Assembly: GCA_000442125.1 (NCBI GenBank)
Contig: KE546981.1
Coordinates: 1,054,001 to 1,118,000, forward strand
DNA: 64,000 nt
Direction: 5' to 3'
DNA from: Opeltia flavorubescens
Taxonomy: Eukaryota; Ascomycota; Lecanoromycetes; Teloschistales; Teloschistaceae
In this document: piece by piece, positions 35,211 to 46,861 of the stretch
Layout: each line of letters starts with the position of its first letter
Position numbering within the stretch: position 1 is the stretch's first letter
Made by a program: the position numbers and the translations under genes
Notes under the pieces: generated by a model
The model's database searches: none
What the model saw: the letters and a program-made list of their open reading frames with translations, nothing else
What the model was told of the DNA's origin: nothing

Positions 35211-35977
35211 ATTCGACGATGAGTGACTTAAAATGTACTGCTTTTTCACAATGGTAGTCTGAATTGCGTTTGGAATACGTAGGAGTATTACGGTTGAAGG
35301 AAGGGTGCAAGTGAATTTGGGAAAGAGAGAAGTGGGAAATGACTTGATGGTGTATTTGTTTCAGGCCACGCCTTCCATGATAGAGCTGGTGAAGAATGCG
35401 ACTTCCCAACTAAACTTCAATACTCAATTGGTCTTGCCGCGTGGCTCCGTACTGAAATTCAGGTCTCACACTATATTGAGGCTCTGAAGATTTGGACCAT
35501 ATCATTCTTGAATGAGAGTATCACTTACCGATCCTACGCTCCTCTGATCTAGGAAGCTACTACACTCTACTAGCATCCACCTGCATGCAGATACTACAAA
35601 ATATACACTACATCGTTGTCATCAGTATATCAAATAATATTCGGATTGACCGCTGGCATATGTTGAATGTTAGTAATGTCTTCGAAATGTTAGGACTGCT
35701 GGAGAAAAGCTATGGTCCTGATCTGTCTTCGGGATCGGGGCAATTGAAGAATTGGAGATGCAGTTAGCAGGTTCGCAGCTAGCGAAAGGGTCACTGGTGA
35801 CGGTTCATGCGCCATTAAAGGATACGCAGAACAACATAGAGAGATCGAGTAAACATCGCATACAGGTGGACCCTCCTAGACCCTGCATGGCATCGTGACC
35901 CGCGCGATACCCGCAAGCTGCATGATCGATACTCCCATTTTCCTCACAACCCATGACTTTAACATTCCACTGAGAAC
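35211..35977. other. Divergent intergenic region
   Basis: 767 bp between divergent secreted-protein genes, so it holds both promoters. No exon or motif stands out. Confidence 0.45.
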
Positions 35978-36670
35978 ATGTATTGGGGGAAAATACTGTT
36001 TCTGGTTCTTTACTTGGTTTGCACAAGCATTGGTTCTGATCATCAGCTATCGCCGAACTTATCCCGTTCCCCAGTCAATATGTCAACTTCAGTACATTGC
36101 GTAGATGATCCCAACTGGGTACTTCCGGGATATCGACAGCCAGACTGTAAATCAGCAATAGAACTTTTCCGTCATCATGAGGTAGAAAAGTATGGAGAAT
36201 CAATGGTTGCCTTCATCGGACCAAGACAGCGCCGGCGACCAGGTGTCCTGTCAGCGCGAACACCCCGCAAATACGTCGTTGGTAAGAGCGTTGATGCATG
36301 ATCATTACGCTGTAGTTGACCGGTTTGTTATGATGATAGGGAATTGTGTGATGGCCGTGATCATGCTGAGCCAATTCTGGCCGGGGCAGCTTCCTGGATT
36401 TGAGCCAAGAGTTCTACCAGACGTTGACATTGCCTCCTTCGAAGACCTCTGGTTTTCTGCTAACGAGGTCATATTTTCCTGTACCAGTACGGGTCGCGGA
36501 GTCGGATGGCACGAGGAAGGTAACGAAAACCGAGCTAGCGATTCATGTTCATGGCTGATTTTGAAGCAGGGCTTGAATTTGGCATCGGTACTTTCCTATG
36601 GGCGAGAAACTCGGTAATGGATCGTCGATTCTCGCTAGAAATGTTCCGACTTGAGGGAAGTCACGCATGA
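35978..36670 (+). CDS. Small secreted protein, candidate effector (three exons)
   Basis: Spliced model from 35978-36281, 36340-36519 and 36567-36670 (introns 58 and 47 nt, GTAAGA and GTAACG donors), giving 195 residues. The N-terminus MYWGKILFLVLYLVCTSIGS is a good signal peptide. The mature part begins with CVDDPNWVLPGYRQPDCKSA. Splicing creates KYVVGNCVMAVIML, then VDIASFEDLWFSANEVIFSC and GRGVGWHEE joined to AGLEFGIGTFLWARNSVMDRR. The order of C-x-x-A, G-N-C-V, a central Trp, I-x-x-C and GxGW...FLWA resembles a widespread family of small secreted ascomycete proteins of unknown function. All three exon phases fit. I built this model by hand. If the second intron is not spliced, the frame ends at 36617 with an unrelated tail. 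Confidence 0.6.
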
Positions 36671-37366
36671 AAGAGATACCAAGCGGTTGAATCAGAGTAT
36701 TCAGAATTCGAAAGTAAAAGCTTGTAAGGTAATCTCTGGGCATAAGTTCAAGAGCATTTCGCAAGGATTGATGATGCTCGTGACCCTACATCGTGTCGGG
36801 CGTGATCAAGTTCATGTAAGACGAGTGGTCCAGATTTGATGACAGAGACTTTTTGTGACATGGTGCAGCGTAATCCTTTGAGTTCGTCAAAAACGAAAAC
36901 ACTGTGGATACGTCGAAATTTTCTAATGGATAGATGTGTAATGCTGAATGAATTCATACATTTTGGCGAAGATGTCACGTCACCTGGTGTATGCTGGATT
37001 GAGATGTAACTTATGACTCGATTGAGATGTAACTTATGACTCGAAGGAGATGTAACTTATGACTCGAAGGAGTAACTGTGAGGAAATGACGCACGAGCCA
37101 AGAGAAGCCGTCCCCGGGACTCACGGGGTTTCGGACAATCTTGAAGCCGCCCTCGTAGGGCTGATGGCTGGACGCCGTTTAATTTAGATTGTCAACGCTC
37201 CTTCGGCGTCATAATGTTGGCGATGTGTCAGCGTCTTCTATGGTTCTAATATCCCCTCTCACCTGCTGCATATCATTACATTGCATTTGAGCGATCCCAA
37301 ATACACATATAAGCCTCTTCTCCTAGTAAGGTATCACAGCATTTATCATTGTTCCCCTACCATTCA
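36671..37366. other. Intergenic region with short tandem repeat
   Basis: 696 bp upstream of the Sec14-like gene. It holds the 23-bp tandem repeat listed separately and otherwise no supported exon. Confidence 0.5.
36998..37066. repeat. 23-bp tandem repeat, three units
   Basis: Three adjacent 23-bp units at 36998-37020, 37021-37043 and 37044-37066. All share GAGATGTAACTTATGACTCG. The first two begin ATT and the third begins AAG; a further partial start (AAGGAG) follows. The array ends 300 bp upstream of the Sec14-like start codon. Confidence 0.95.
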
Positions 37367-39137
37367 ATGGCAGAACCCCCCGCAGGCCCTCCGCCCCCAT
37401 CGGCCTCGAGCGAGCAGACACGTCTCAAAGGCCACATAGGCCATCTTACCAGACCAGAAGAAGCAGCATTGATAGACTTCAAAAACATCAGCGCCGAGCA
37501 AGGTTTGTATAGGCCGGATACAAACACCNACCGTGCAAGTCACGATGATGGCACTCTAGTGTAAAGCCTTCATAATCTCCTTCATCTCAGTATTTCTTAC
37601 ATTCTTGTAGACGATACCTTCGTGCTCGGAGATTTGTCCCTCAAGATGCACTTGCTCAATTCAAGGATACCGAAATCTGGCGCAAAGAGAACAATCTTGA
37701 TGCTCTTTACGAGAAAATCGACATTCACGACTATCAGGAAGCTCGGAGCGTGGTATGTTCGAAAATTTGTGGTGGAAAGAGTGTCCAACTAAATTTCCAT
37801 TCAGTATCCACAATGGACAGGTCGTCGCGATAAGCGCGGTATTCCAGTCTATCTCTACGAAGTTGGCAAGCTGGATTCCAAGAAGATGATCGCCTATTCC
37901 CAAGCAACGTCGAAATCCAAGATCAAGGGTGCCTCCCCATCCAGGATGCTGCGACTATTTGCACTTTATGAAAATCTGACACGTTTTGTTATGCCTTTGT
38001 GCTCTGCTGTTCCCGGGAGGCCCAACCCAGAAACACCCGTCGATCAATCAAACAATATTGTAGATATCTCCAGGGTAGGCTTGAAGCAGTTTTGGAATTT
38101 GAGGACTCATATGCAGGATGCTAGCCAACTTGCAACTGCACATTACCCTGAAACCTTAGACCGAATATTTGTGAGTGCACCAATAGCATTGCAAGATCAG
38201 TATAAGCGATCGAGAAGCCATATGACTGTCTAACTTTTATTAGATCATTGGCGCACCTTCGTTTTTTCCTACGGTATGGGGCTGGATCAAGAAATGGTTC
38301 GACCCAATTACGACTTCCAAGATCTTCATTCTTTCCCAGGATCAGGTAAAACCCACTTTATCCGCTTTCATGGATGTCTCGAGTATTCCTAAAAAATACG
38401 GTGGCGAATTGGACTTCGAGTGCGGCATGATGCCATCAATAGATCCCGAGATCCGAAAGTGCTTAGATCTCAAGAATCCCAAGCTCGAGGAATTGTTTCT
38501 GACTGGACCGACTCGATGGGTTGATGGTTCAGAAGGGGACATGGTTGCATTGAGTGTAGGCAGCATTGATGGCAAACCGCACAAGGAGGCGGTGGCAACG
38601 ATGCACTCTTGGGCTGTGAGAACTGCTACTGGCTCTAGCAACTTTCAGAGAATGCATTCGGACTATTTCCAACGGATGGACTCGAATAACGATGGTGTAG
38701 CTCCGCTTGCTTATCAGCCAACCGTTGCGACGTCCAGCAGACCTCAGTCAAGGGGCGACGCCCAGCCACAGGCACCGATGCAACCGCCTCCACCACGACA
38801 GCCACCGCAGGCCTATGAGAGTCAACCTTCAGCATCGAGCATGCCACCGCCCCAAATGCCGAATCAACAAGTCCAGCAAATACCGGCTACATATATTCCT
38901 CCTACCACATCCCAGCCTCCGGCCCAAAATGGAGCCATCCCCGAAAGCAAAGCCGCTCTTCCTAATGGATCCATGCTGAAGAATCAACCGGCTGATTTGG
39001 ATGGTCAAGTAGAAATGCCAAATGGTGGAGCTGGTGCGCCCACAAGCATCGGGATGCCTCCACCAGGGCTTCAAAGACTCGAGACGCAATATATGACACC
39101 GGCAACAGAGCCGTCAGAGTTGAGAAAATTCCAATAG
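37367..39137 (+). CDS. Sec14-type CRAL-TRIO lipid transfer protein
   Basis: Phosphatidylinositol/phosphatidylcholine transfer protein family, acting at Golgi or plasma membrane. Exons: 37367-37560, 37611-37752, 37805-38170, 38244-39137, giving 531 residues. The CRAL-TRIO N domain contains ASHDDGTLVRYLRARRFVPQ, created across intron 1. The lipid-binding domain runs from YPQWTGRRDKRGIPVYLYEV to FIIGAPSFFPTVWGWIKKWF and SSIPKKYGGELDFECG. The last ~180 residues are Pro/Gln-rich and disordered (QAPMQPPPPRQPPQAYESQP), longer than in yeast Sec14, so it may be one of the Sec14 homologues and not the essential orthologue. An ambiguous base sits at 37530 in exon 1; the frame is kept. Confidence 0.88.
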
Positions 39138-39592
39138 TGCAGCCGGGAAGGTGCTTGGGATAAATTGGGGCTTGTCATGTGCGGGATGAACAGAAAGAAT
39201 TGGATGGACACCAGGCCACTGGAGCAAAGTAGATACCTATCATGAGCGATGTTGGTGCGAATGAAATTTCTGTTAGCAGGCTTGACAAAGTCCTGTATGG
39301 TAGTTACGAGGTTGGAATCACGTAACCTATTGTCTCCTTACTGTACTTTCATTACCATACGTCAAACAGATATGTCGTGTATTCAAAAAGAAGGATTGCA
39401 AAAGAATCTCCCCGCTTCATCAGGGTGGCGACAGGAGACCCTGAATACTGTAGATTTTGGGATCCAATCGGGTATTTGTTGTCGTATTATGATTTGCCTT
39501 GCATACGCAATATAGTAGGGCTGAGCTAGGGTCGATTTTCAGGAACGCCTTGTTTACGCCCCAACTGATGATGTGGAAGTCTGCACACGCCC
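39138..39592. other. Intergenic: Sec14-like terminator and STE23 promoter
   Basis: A 455-bp spacer between co-oriented genes, with no supported exon. Confidence 0.5.
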
Positions 39593-42500
39593 ATGCCTAA
39601 GGTGCCACTTCGTCCAGCTCGTCCTGCTTTCCTCGCGAGCTTCTTCATCCCTTGTATCCTTCCCCGCAGATTCCCTTTTCACCGTCTCCGCAACCGTGAT
39701 TCCCCGAGTACGAGTGACTTCAAGCAACCGCACCTTTTCAGTCGCCGTTTCGCAACCATGGCTCCCATAGAACGAGTCGCCGACAAGCTGGAAACCCCTA
39801 TTCTCGATGATAGATCCTATAGAGTCATCAGACTGCCAAACAAGCTGGAAGCTCTTCTCGTCCACGATCCAGAAACAGACAAAGCCAGTGCATCCGTCAA
39901 TGTCAATGTTGGCAGCTTCAGCGACGCAGATGACATGCCTGGTATGGCACATGCAGTCGAGCATTTACTCTTTATGGGCACTGAAAAGGTATGTCTACGT
40001 CTGAACTTGCTTTCCTCTCGCTAATCAGATTCTGCAGTACCCTGTCGAGAATGATTACAACCAGTATTTGTCGGCCCATTCTGGGTATTCAAACGCCTAC
40101 ACCAGTGCTACCGAGACCAATTATTTCTTCGAAGTTGCCGCGTCTTCTTCCCAAGATACAGATACAACAGCCCACGATCTTGCGACCTCACCTTTGCACG
40201 GGGCACTCGACCGCTTTGCCCAATTCTTCATCGCTCCACTCTTCCTCTCCTCAACTCTCGATCGCGAACTGAAAGCGGTCGACTCTGAAAATAAGAAAAA
40301 TCTTCAAAGTGACAATTGGCGGCTGAACCAGCTCAAGAAATCTCTTTCAAGTCCAAAGCATCCTTATCATCACTTCTCCACGGGTAATCTACAAACCCTC
40401 CGAGACGAGCCACGGAAACGAGGTGTCAACATCCGAGAAGAGTTCATACAGTTCCACAACAAGCATTACTCCGCAAATCGCATGAAGCTGGTAGTATTAG
40501 GACGGGAAGAGCTGGACCAACTAGAAGCTTGGGTTGGCGAGCTATTTGCCGGTGTTGTTAACAAAGATCTGCCACGAAATAGATGGGACGGAGTGCAGCC
40601 ATATTCGGAGAAGGAGCTTCTGACGCAAGTATTTGCGAAGCCCGTCATGGACAGTCGCTTGTTGGATATTTACTTCCCATACCAAGATGAAGAAGACATG
40701 TACGAAACGCAGCCAAGTCGATATCTCAGTCACTTGATCGGGCATGAAGGGCCGGGGAGTATACTGGCTTATGTCAAAGCTAAGGGATGGGCAAATAGTC
40801 TGTCTGCTGGCGTAGCACCAGTCTGCCCGGGATCGGCTTTTTTCACAATTTCGATCAGGCTCACAGAAGATGGGTTGAAACAGTATGAAGAGGTGGTGAA
40901 AGTTGTGTTTCAGTACATCTCTTTGATGAAGGAAGATAATCCCCAGCAATGGATAGTGGATGAGATTAGGGGTATGACAGAGGTCGACTTCAAATTTCGA
41001 GAGAAANCCCCTGCCACTTCTTTCACCAGTAGGCTGAGTAGCATAATGCAACATCCGTTACCTCGAGATTGGCTTTTGAGTGGTACCAGTGTCATTCGCA
41101 AGTTTGACTCCAAAGATATTACCAAAGCCTTGTCCTACATCAGACCCGATAATTATCGCCTCACACTGGTTAGCCAAACATTCCCTGGTGACTGGGACCA
41201 GAAAGAGCAATGGTATGGTACGGAGTATAGGACAGAAGCCATACCAGCCGATTTCCAAGCCAGCATCCGCGAGGCTGCTGAATCAACCACGAAGAACCGA
41301 ATACCAGATCTCCACCTCCCTCATAAGAACGAATTCATCCCTACGCAACTCAATGTGGAGAAGAAAGAAGTTATCGAGCTAATGAAAGCCCCCAAATTAA
41401 TACGTAATGACGAGGCTGTGAGAGTCTGGTGGAAAAAAGATGACAGATTTTGGGTCCCCAAAGGGAATGTATACATTACACTCAGAAATCCTCTCTCCAA
41501 GGCTACTCCAGAAACGGCTGTCAAATCGAATCTCTATTGTGAACTTGTCAAAGACGCATTGGTAGAGTACTCATATGACGCCGAAATTGCCGGACTGGAA
41601 TACCAGCTATCGAGCTACTCAGCAGGAATCGATGTTGAGGTTGGAGGATACAGTGACAAGATGGCAGTGCTTCTTGAGAAGGTTCTCGTGAGCATGCGTG
41701 ACCTGGAGGTTAAGCCAGATCGATTCAAGATCATCAAAGAACGTGTACTTCGTGGGCTGAAGAATTGGGACTTTCAACAACCGTATCGGCAAGTGGGCGA
41801 CTTTACCCGCTGGCTTGGGTCAGAGAAAGGTTGGATTACTGAGCAGTACCTAGCCGAACTCATACCGCTGGAAGCAGAGGATATTGCGAGCTTCTATCCA
41901 CAATTACTTCGGCAGATGCATATCGAATTCCTTGCTCACGGCAATATCCACAAAGAAGATGCTCTTCGGATGACGGATCTGGTTGAATCTACTCTGAGGC
42001 CGCGGATTCTTCCGAAATCGCAATGGCAGATCCGACGAAACCTCCTCCTTCCTCCTGGCAGCGATTTTACATACCGTCGCACTCTTGGAGACCCGGCTAA
42101 TGTCAATCACTGTATTGAGTACTACTTGTATGTGGGAAGCTTAGCTGATTACACGTTGAGGGCAAAGCTTCTCCTGCTGGGTCAAATGACAGAGGAAATC
42201 GGCTTTGATCAATTACGAACTAAAGAACAGCTCGGGTACATTGTGTTTACTGGAGCCAAACTTGCAGCTACCATAATGGGCTACAGAGTCATTATCCAAT
42301 CGGAACGACCTACAGAGTACCTAGAAGAACGTGTTAATGCCTTCCTTGCACTCTTCGGCTCTCGTCTGGAGTCTATGGACCAGGCTGAATTCGAGGGACA
42401 TAAGAAGAGTTTGGTCAATAAACGGCTTGAGAAGGTCAAGAATTTGGATCAGGAGAGCGAGCGCTTTTGGAACCATATCAGTGGTGAATACTTCAATTTT

Positions 42501-43082
42501 GTGCAGAATGAGACTGATGTGGCGGAGCTCAAACCGCTGAGTAAAGAGGATATGATAGGTTTCTTCAAGAGGTATATTGATCCTGTTTCGCCCACGAGGG
42601 CGAAGCTTTCGGTTCATATGGTTGCGCAGTCTTCGCCTAAGGCGTTGGCGGGGAGTATTGAGCCCGGGGAGCAGAAGGAGAAATTGGTAGCTATGCTGGC
42701 TAAATACCTCACTTCTGTGGGTGTGAACACGGATGCAGATAAGCTCGCCGCCCGTTTCGACAACGTGGATGTTAGCGGTGGTGATCAAACGGCTATCATC
42801 AACGCTATTTCCACCTACCTTCAAGAAGACGATAAACTTCTATCAGAGGACGACCGAGATGGTATAATTGAGCAGGGGAAACAGCTCCTGGGTACTGTAC
42901 TACCCGGGTTAGGCATTGAGGTTAAGATTGAAGATGAGGAGGGGTTGCCGCCTGCGCCGAAGGTTAGGGGGACGGTGATGGTGGAGGATGTTTTTGAGTT
43001 TAAGAGTGGGTTGGGGGTTAGTGCTGGCCCGAGGGCTGTTAGGGGGTTGGAGGAGTTTGAGGAGGTGGAGGCGAAACTTTGA
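39593..43082 (+). CDS. STE23: Insulysin-type metallopeptidase (M16A, STE23/IDE)
   Basis: Zinc peptidase that degrades short peptides and, in yeast, can make the N-terminal cut in a-factor maturation. Exons 39593-39988 and 40038-43082 with a 49-nt intron, 1146 residues from the first ATG. The inverted zinc motif is HAVEH (120-124), followed by LLFMGTEKYPVENDYNQYLS. M16 domains 2-4 are intact, with FKFRE, the C-terminal TKEQLGYIVFTGA and a typical RLEKVKNLDQESERFW. A second in-frame ATG at 39758 (Met56, MAPIERVADKLE) gives the usual cytosolic length of 1091. The 55 residues before it are Arg-rich and non-acidic (RPARPAFLASFFIPCILPRR), like a mitochondrial presequence. The ambiguous base at 41007 is in codon 456; Ser is expected. 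Confidence 0.95.
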
Positions 43083-43914
43083 TGGTGTGGGAGGGAAGAG
43101 GGGGATTTGGGGAGGCTGGGCGAGGAGGGAAGGGGGAGGGAGGGAAGGGGAGAGGGAGAAGGATGCATTGATGATAATGATTTGTAAGGGCGTATGATGG
43201 GGTGGGTGGCTCGCTTTGGAATTATTACAAGAAGTGTTTCTGCATGGATAGAGTAGAGTAGACTTTGGTGAGAGCGGTGTTGTGGCCCTCAAAGGGGGTT
43301 CGAGCGTATTGGGATGAGGACTGTTGTGTATGGAGTTATAATGATGTTTGCTTCATGATTTCGCTTTTAGATTGAGTTTTGGGAGGTTGTTGTTGGTATT
43401 TTCCAGCTCATTTTATGAAGATTGAATTTTCTGGAAGCTTTATTTCATTTTGTTACTTTTGACTCCTTGGGTATCATGATTTGTTAATTTATGCCGTCAA
43501 TAGCATCCTCGTCTCCTCGAAAATGAAAGTCAATTGTTCTCCTTTCCCCTTTATCCTCCCATCTCTACCTATCCCTTTCCCCAGAGGTCTACGCCTCTTT
43601 GCATCCTCCCTCTCCTCACTCTCCCTGTTCTAACAATACCATTAACCTCTTCCCATATAACCCTTGCTCCCAACCATCCCCCTCAAATGTAGATATTCTC
43701 CAACCTTGTCGAGCGTCATGAGGTTATCAATGGCATTCCCATCCAAGTCATTAACACCCTCCCCCTCTTGAGCTTGAATTGCCTTGGTTGTAAACCTGCT
43801 GAATCTTCCTTCCTCTCTCTCTACCGTCTATGTATTTCCCCTCTCTCTCTTTCCACAGCTTGTAGTTGTAATGGATACCATAACTCATCAACAGTTGTCC
43901 CGTCCAAGACTCAT
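43083..43914. other. Convergent intergenic region
   Basis: 832 bp between the STE23 (+) and dephospho-CoA kinase (-) 3' ends. It has G-rich then T-rich runs on the plus strand and no supported exon. Confidence 0.5.
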
Positions 43915-44820
43915 TCAATCCCCCTTCTTCTCCCTCACTCTTCCCCCCTTGTCAACTCTCTCCCATTCCCTCCTCCCCCTCCACCCCCTCCAAACCTCCC
44001 AAACAGCCCACATCACCGCCACTGGCACAAGCAACCAGAATACCCACCTCCACACCCCCCGTCTCCCTTTCTCAACCTCCTTCATCACTTTCGCTACTTC
44101 CCTCTCCAAATCTTCCTTGGAATCATCGTTCCAAATCACATACCCCCTCCCTCTCCCCCTTCCCTCCGTCCGGAGAACTTTTTCGGAAACGCCACCTTGA
44201 CTCGCTACCCTATCCATAGCTTCACTCTCACTTAAATGAACGTCCCTCGCCCTCAACCTTTTTAGTTGTATCTCAGGCGATGTCGCTATCATCAAAACCA
44301 CGGGGCAGAATATATCAAGACGGGAGTCGTAGAGGAGGGGGATGTCGAGGATTACGGCCCAGTGGCCTTGGATGTGGTATTTTAGAATCAGTGTTGCTAT
44401 GCGGAGGCGCACGAGGGGGTGGATTATGCTGTTTAGAAGCTTTCGGTCGCGGAGGCGGGAGGGGGTAGAGCCGAAGACGCGGCGGCCGAGGGCGGGGCGG
44501 TTGAGGGGGCGGCCTCGCTGGTGTTGTTCCTTTTGGTTGAGAATGAAGGGATCGGTTGAGATGGGCGAAGAGGAGGAGGAGGAGGGGGTAGATGGATCAT
44601 CGTGAGAGGGAGACGACTCTTCAGCGGGGAGGAGCAAGTCTGGTGTCGTGGGTCCGAAGTGTTTGACGATTTTTCTGTAGCCGTAGGTTCCGGGCTCGAC
44701 GACCTGGCGGGCGAGGAGGTCGGCGTCGATTATTGGCAATGAGTAGGGGGGTTGGGAGAGGAGGGTTGAGACTGTGGATTTTCCCGTGGCGAGGGAGCCG
44801 GTTAGGGCGAGGAGGAGCAT
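43915..44820 (-). CDS. CAB5: Dephospho-CoA kinase with C-terminal membrane anchor
   Basis: Catalyses the last step of coenzyme A synthesis, phosphorylating the 3'-OH of dephospho-CoA. Single exon, 301 residues. The P-loop is GSLATGKS (8-15), followed by PIIDADLLARQVVEPGTYG and IIHPLVRLRI. WAVILDIPLLYDSRLD and LKRLRARDVHLSESEAMDRV match the CoaE core and lid. Fungal Cab5 proteins often carry a C-terminal hydrophobic segment, and here WRWVFWLLVPVAVMWAVW is a clear one, pointing to attachment to mitochondrial or ER/lipid-droplet membrane. A Ser/Pro-rich insert (about 68-86) is extra compared with the bacterial enzyme. It lies 276 bp downstream of the CFIm25-like gene on the same strand. Confidence 0.93.
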   Translation of the reverse strand: MLLLALTGSLATGKSTVSTLLSQPPYSLPIIDADLLARQVVEPGTYGYRKIVKHFGPTTPDLLLPAEESSPSHDDPSTPSSSSSSPISTDPFILNQKEQHQRGRPLNRPALGRRVFGSTPSRLRDRKLLNSIIHPLVRLRIATLILKYHIQGHWAVILDIPLLYDSRLDIFCPVVLMIATSPEIQLKRLRARDVHLSESEAMDRVASQGGVSEKVLRTEGRGRGRGYVIWNDDSKEDLEREVAKVMKEVEKGRRGVWRWVFWLLVPVAVMWAVWEVWRGWRGRREWERVDKGGRVREKKGD

Positions 44821-45096
44821 CTTTTGGAACTGGAGGGTGGAGAGGGGGGACTGGGAGGTGGGGTAAGGTTGGAGAGGAGAGGATGAAACTTGGAGGGGAG
44901 GGGTATTGCGGGATAGATCAACGCATGGTTCTGGGTCACATGGTGAATGCGTGGATTAAAAGACGATGTATTAAATGTCGATATCTATCTCTGGAAGTGA
45001 CGTAGGCTAGGCCTGATGTGACGGAACTAATCCCGACGTGGATTTTGTTTTCGAGACCAAGTGGTCTCTGGGTATCTGGCAGATATCTTTCGAGGT

Positions 45097-46133
<1,037 letters not shown>

Positions 46134-46861
46134 GTTAAAGCATGCGGCGCTCAGATGTCGCAGTAGTGTCGTTTCAAGAAGGACGCATTCATTCTACTAG
46201 TGGATACCAGATGCTGGCAAGATCAGCGTAGCTTTTCGTCGTAGATATACAAGTAATTGAATTCTAGAAAGTAGCTCGCAGTGTCATTTGTTATTGCGTA
46301 TCGCGTATGGCGCCAAGCCACTGTTTTCAGCCTCACTACTACCTTCACGCACTAGCGCTTGAACAACACCCTACCCATCGGGCGGTTTGGGCATCAGGCG
46401 TTCTCCTTAAAGCATCTTTTCAGGTCAATAATAAAATCGATGCACGACCAGTTTCGATTGATACACTCAATATCATGATTTGATCTTGGCGAGAGTTGCG
46501 TAATATCGGTGGTAAACAACTAGTCTTTCGCGTCGATCCATTCAGTTCCAATAACTAGATAGCTCAAGGTATCGTAACCCATTTCAAGATAGTGTGGTGG
46601 CATTGCGGCTGTGCTGTGCTGCTTCGTTCTATGTCGTACAAAGTTGGTTCAGACATGCCGTAGTGGCCGTCTGCCTCATACAAACTCATGCCCAAGGCTG
46701 GCGAGGCTTCAGCCCCATTACGAAGCCGAGAATAACATTTCCATCGAGGAACAACTTCCTTGTATATTTCCACTTTCATTTGGACGGGAATCCTTGCCTA
46801 GACACTCGGCTTTTGATTCTGGCGGCTTAGAAACACTTTGTACCGTCAGAGGTCGATACTT
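46134..46861. other. Divergent intergenic region
   Basis: 728 bp between divergent genes, holding both promoters. Short open frames here have no recognisable content. Confidence 0.45.

Noticed and set aside
36192-36617. 141-codon unspliced frame in the candidate effector gene
   Set aside because: Only its middle part is plausible exon. The spliced model explains the signal peptide, the GNCV motif and the FLWA end better.
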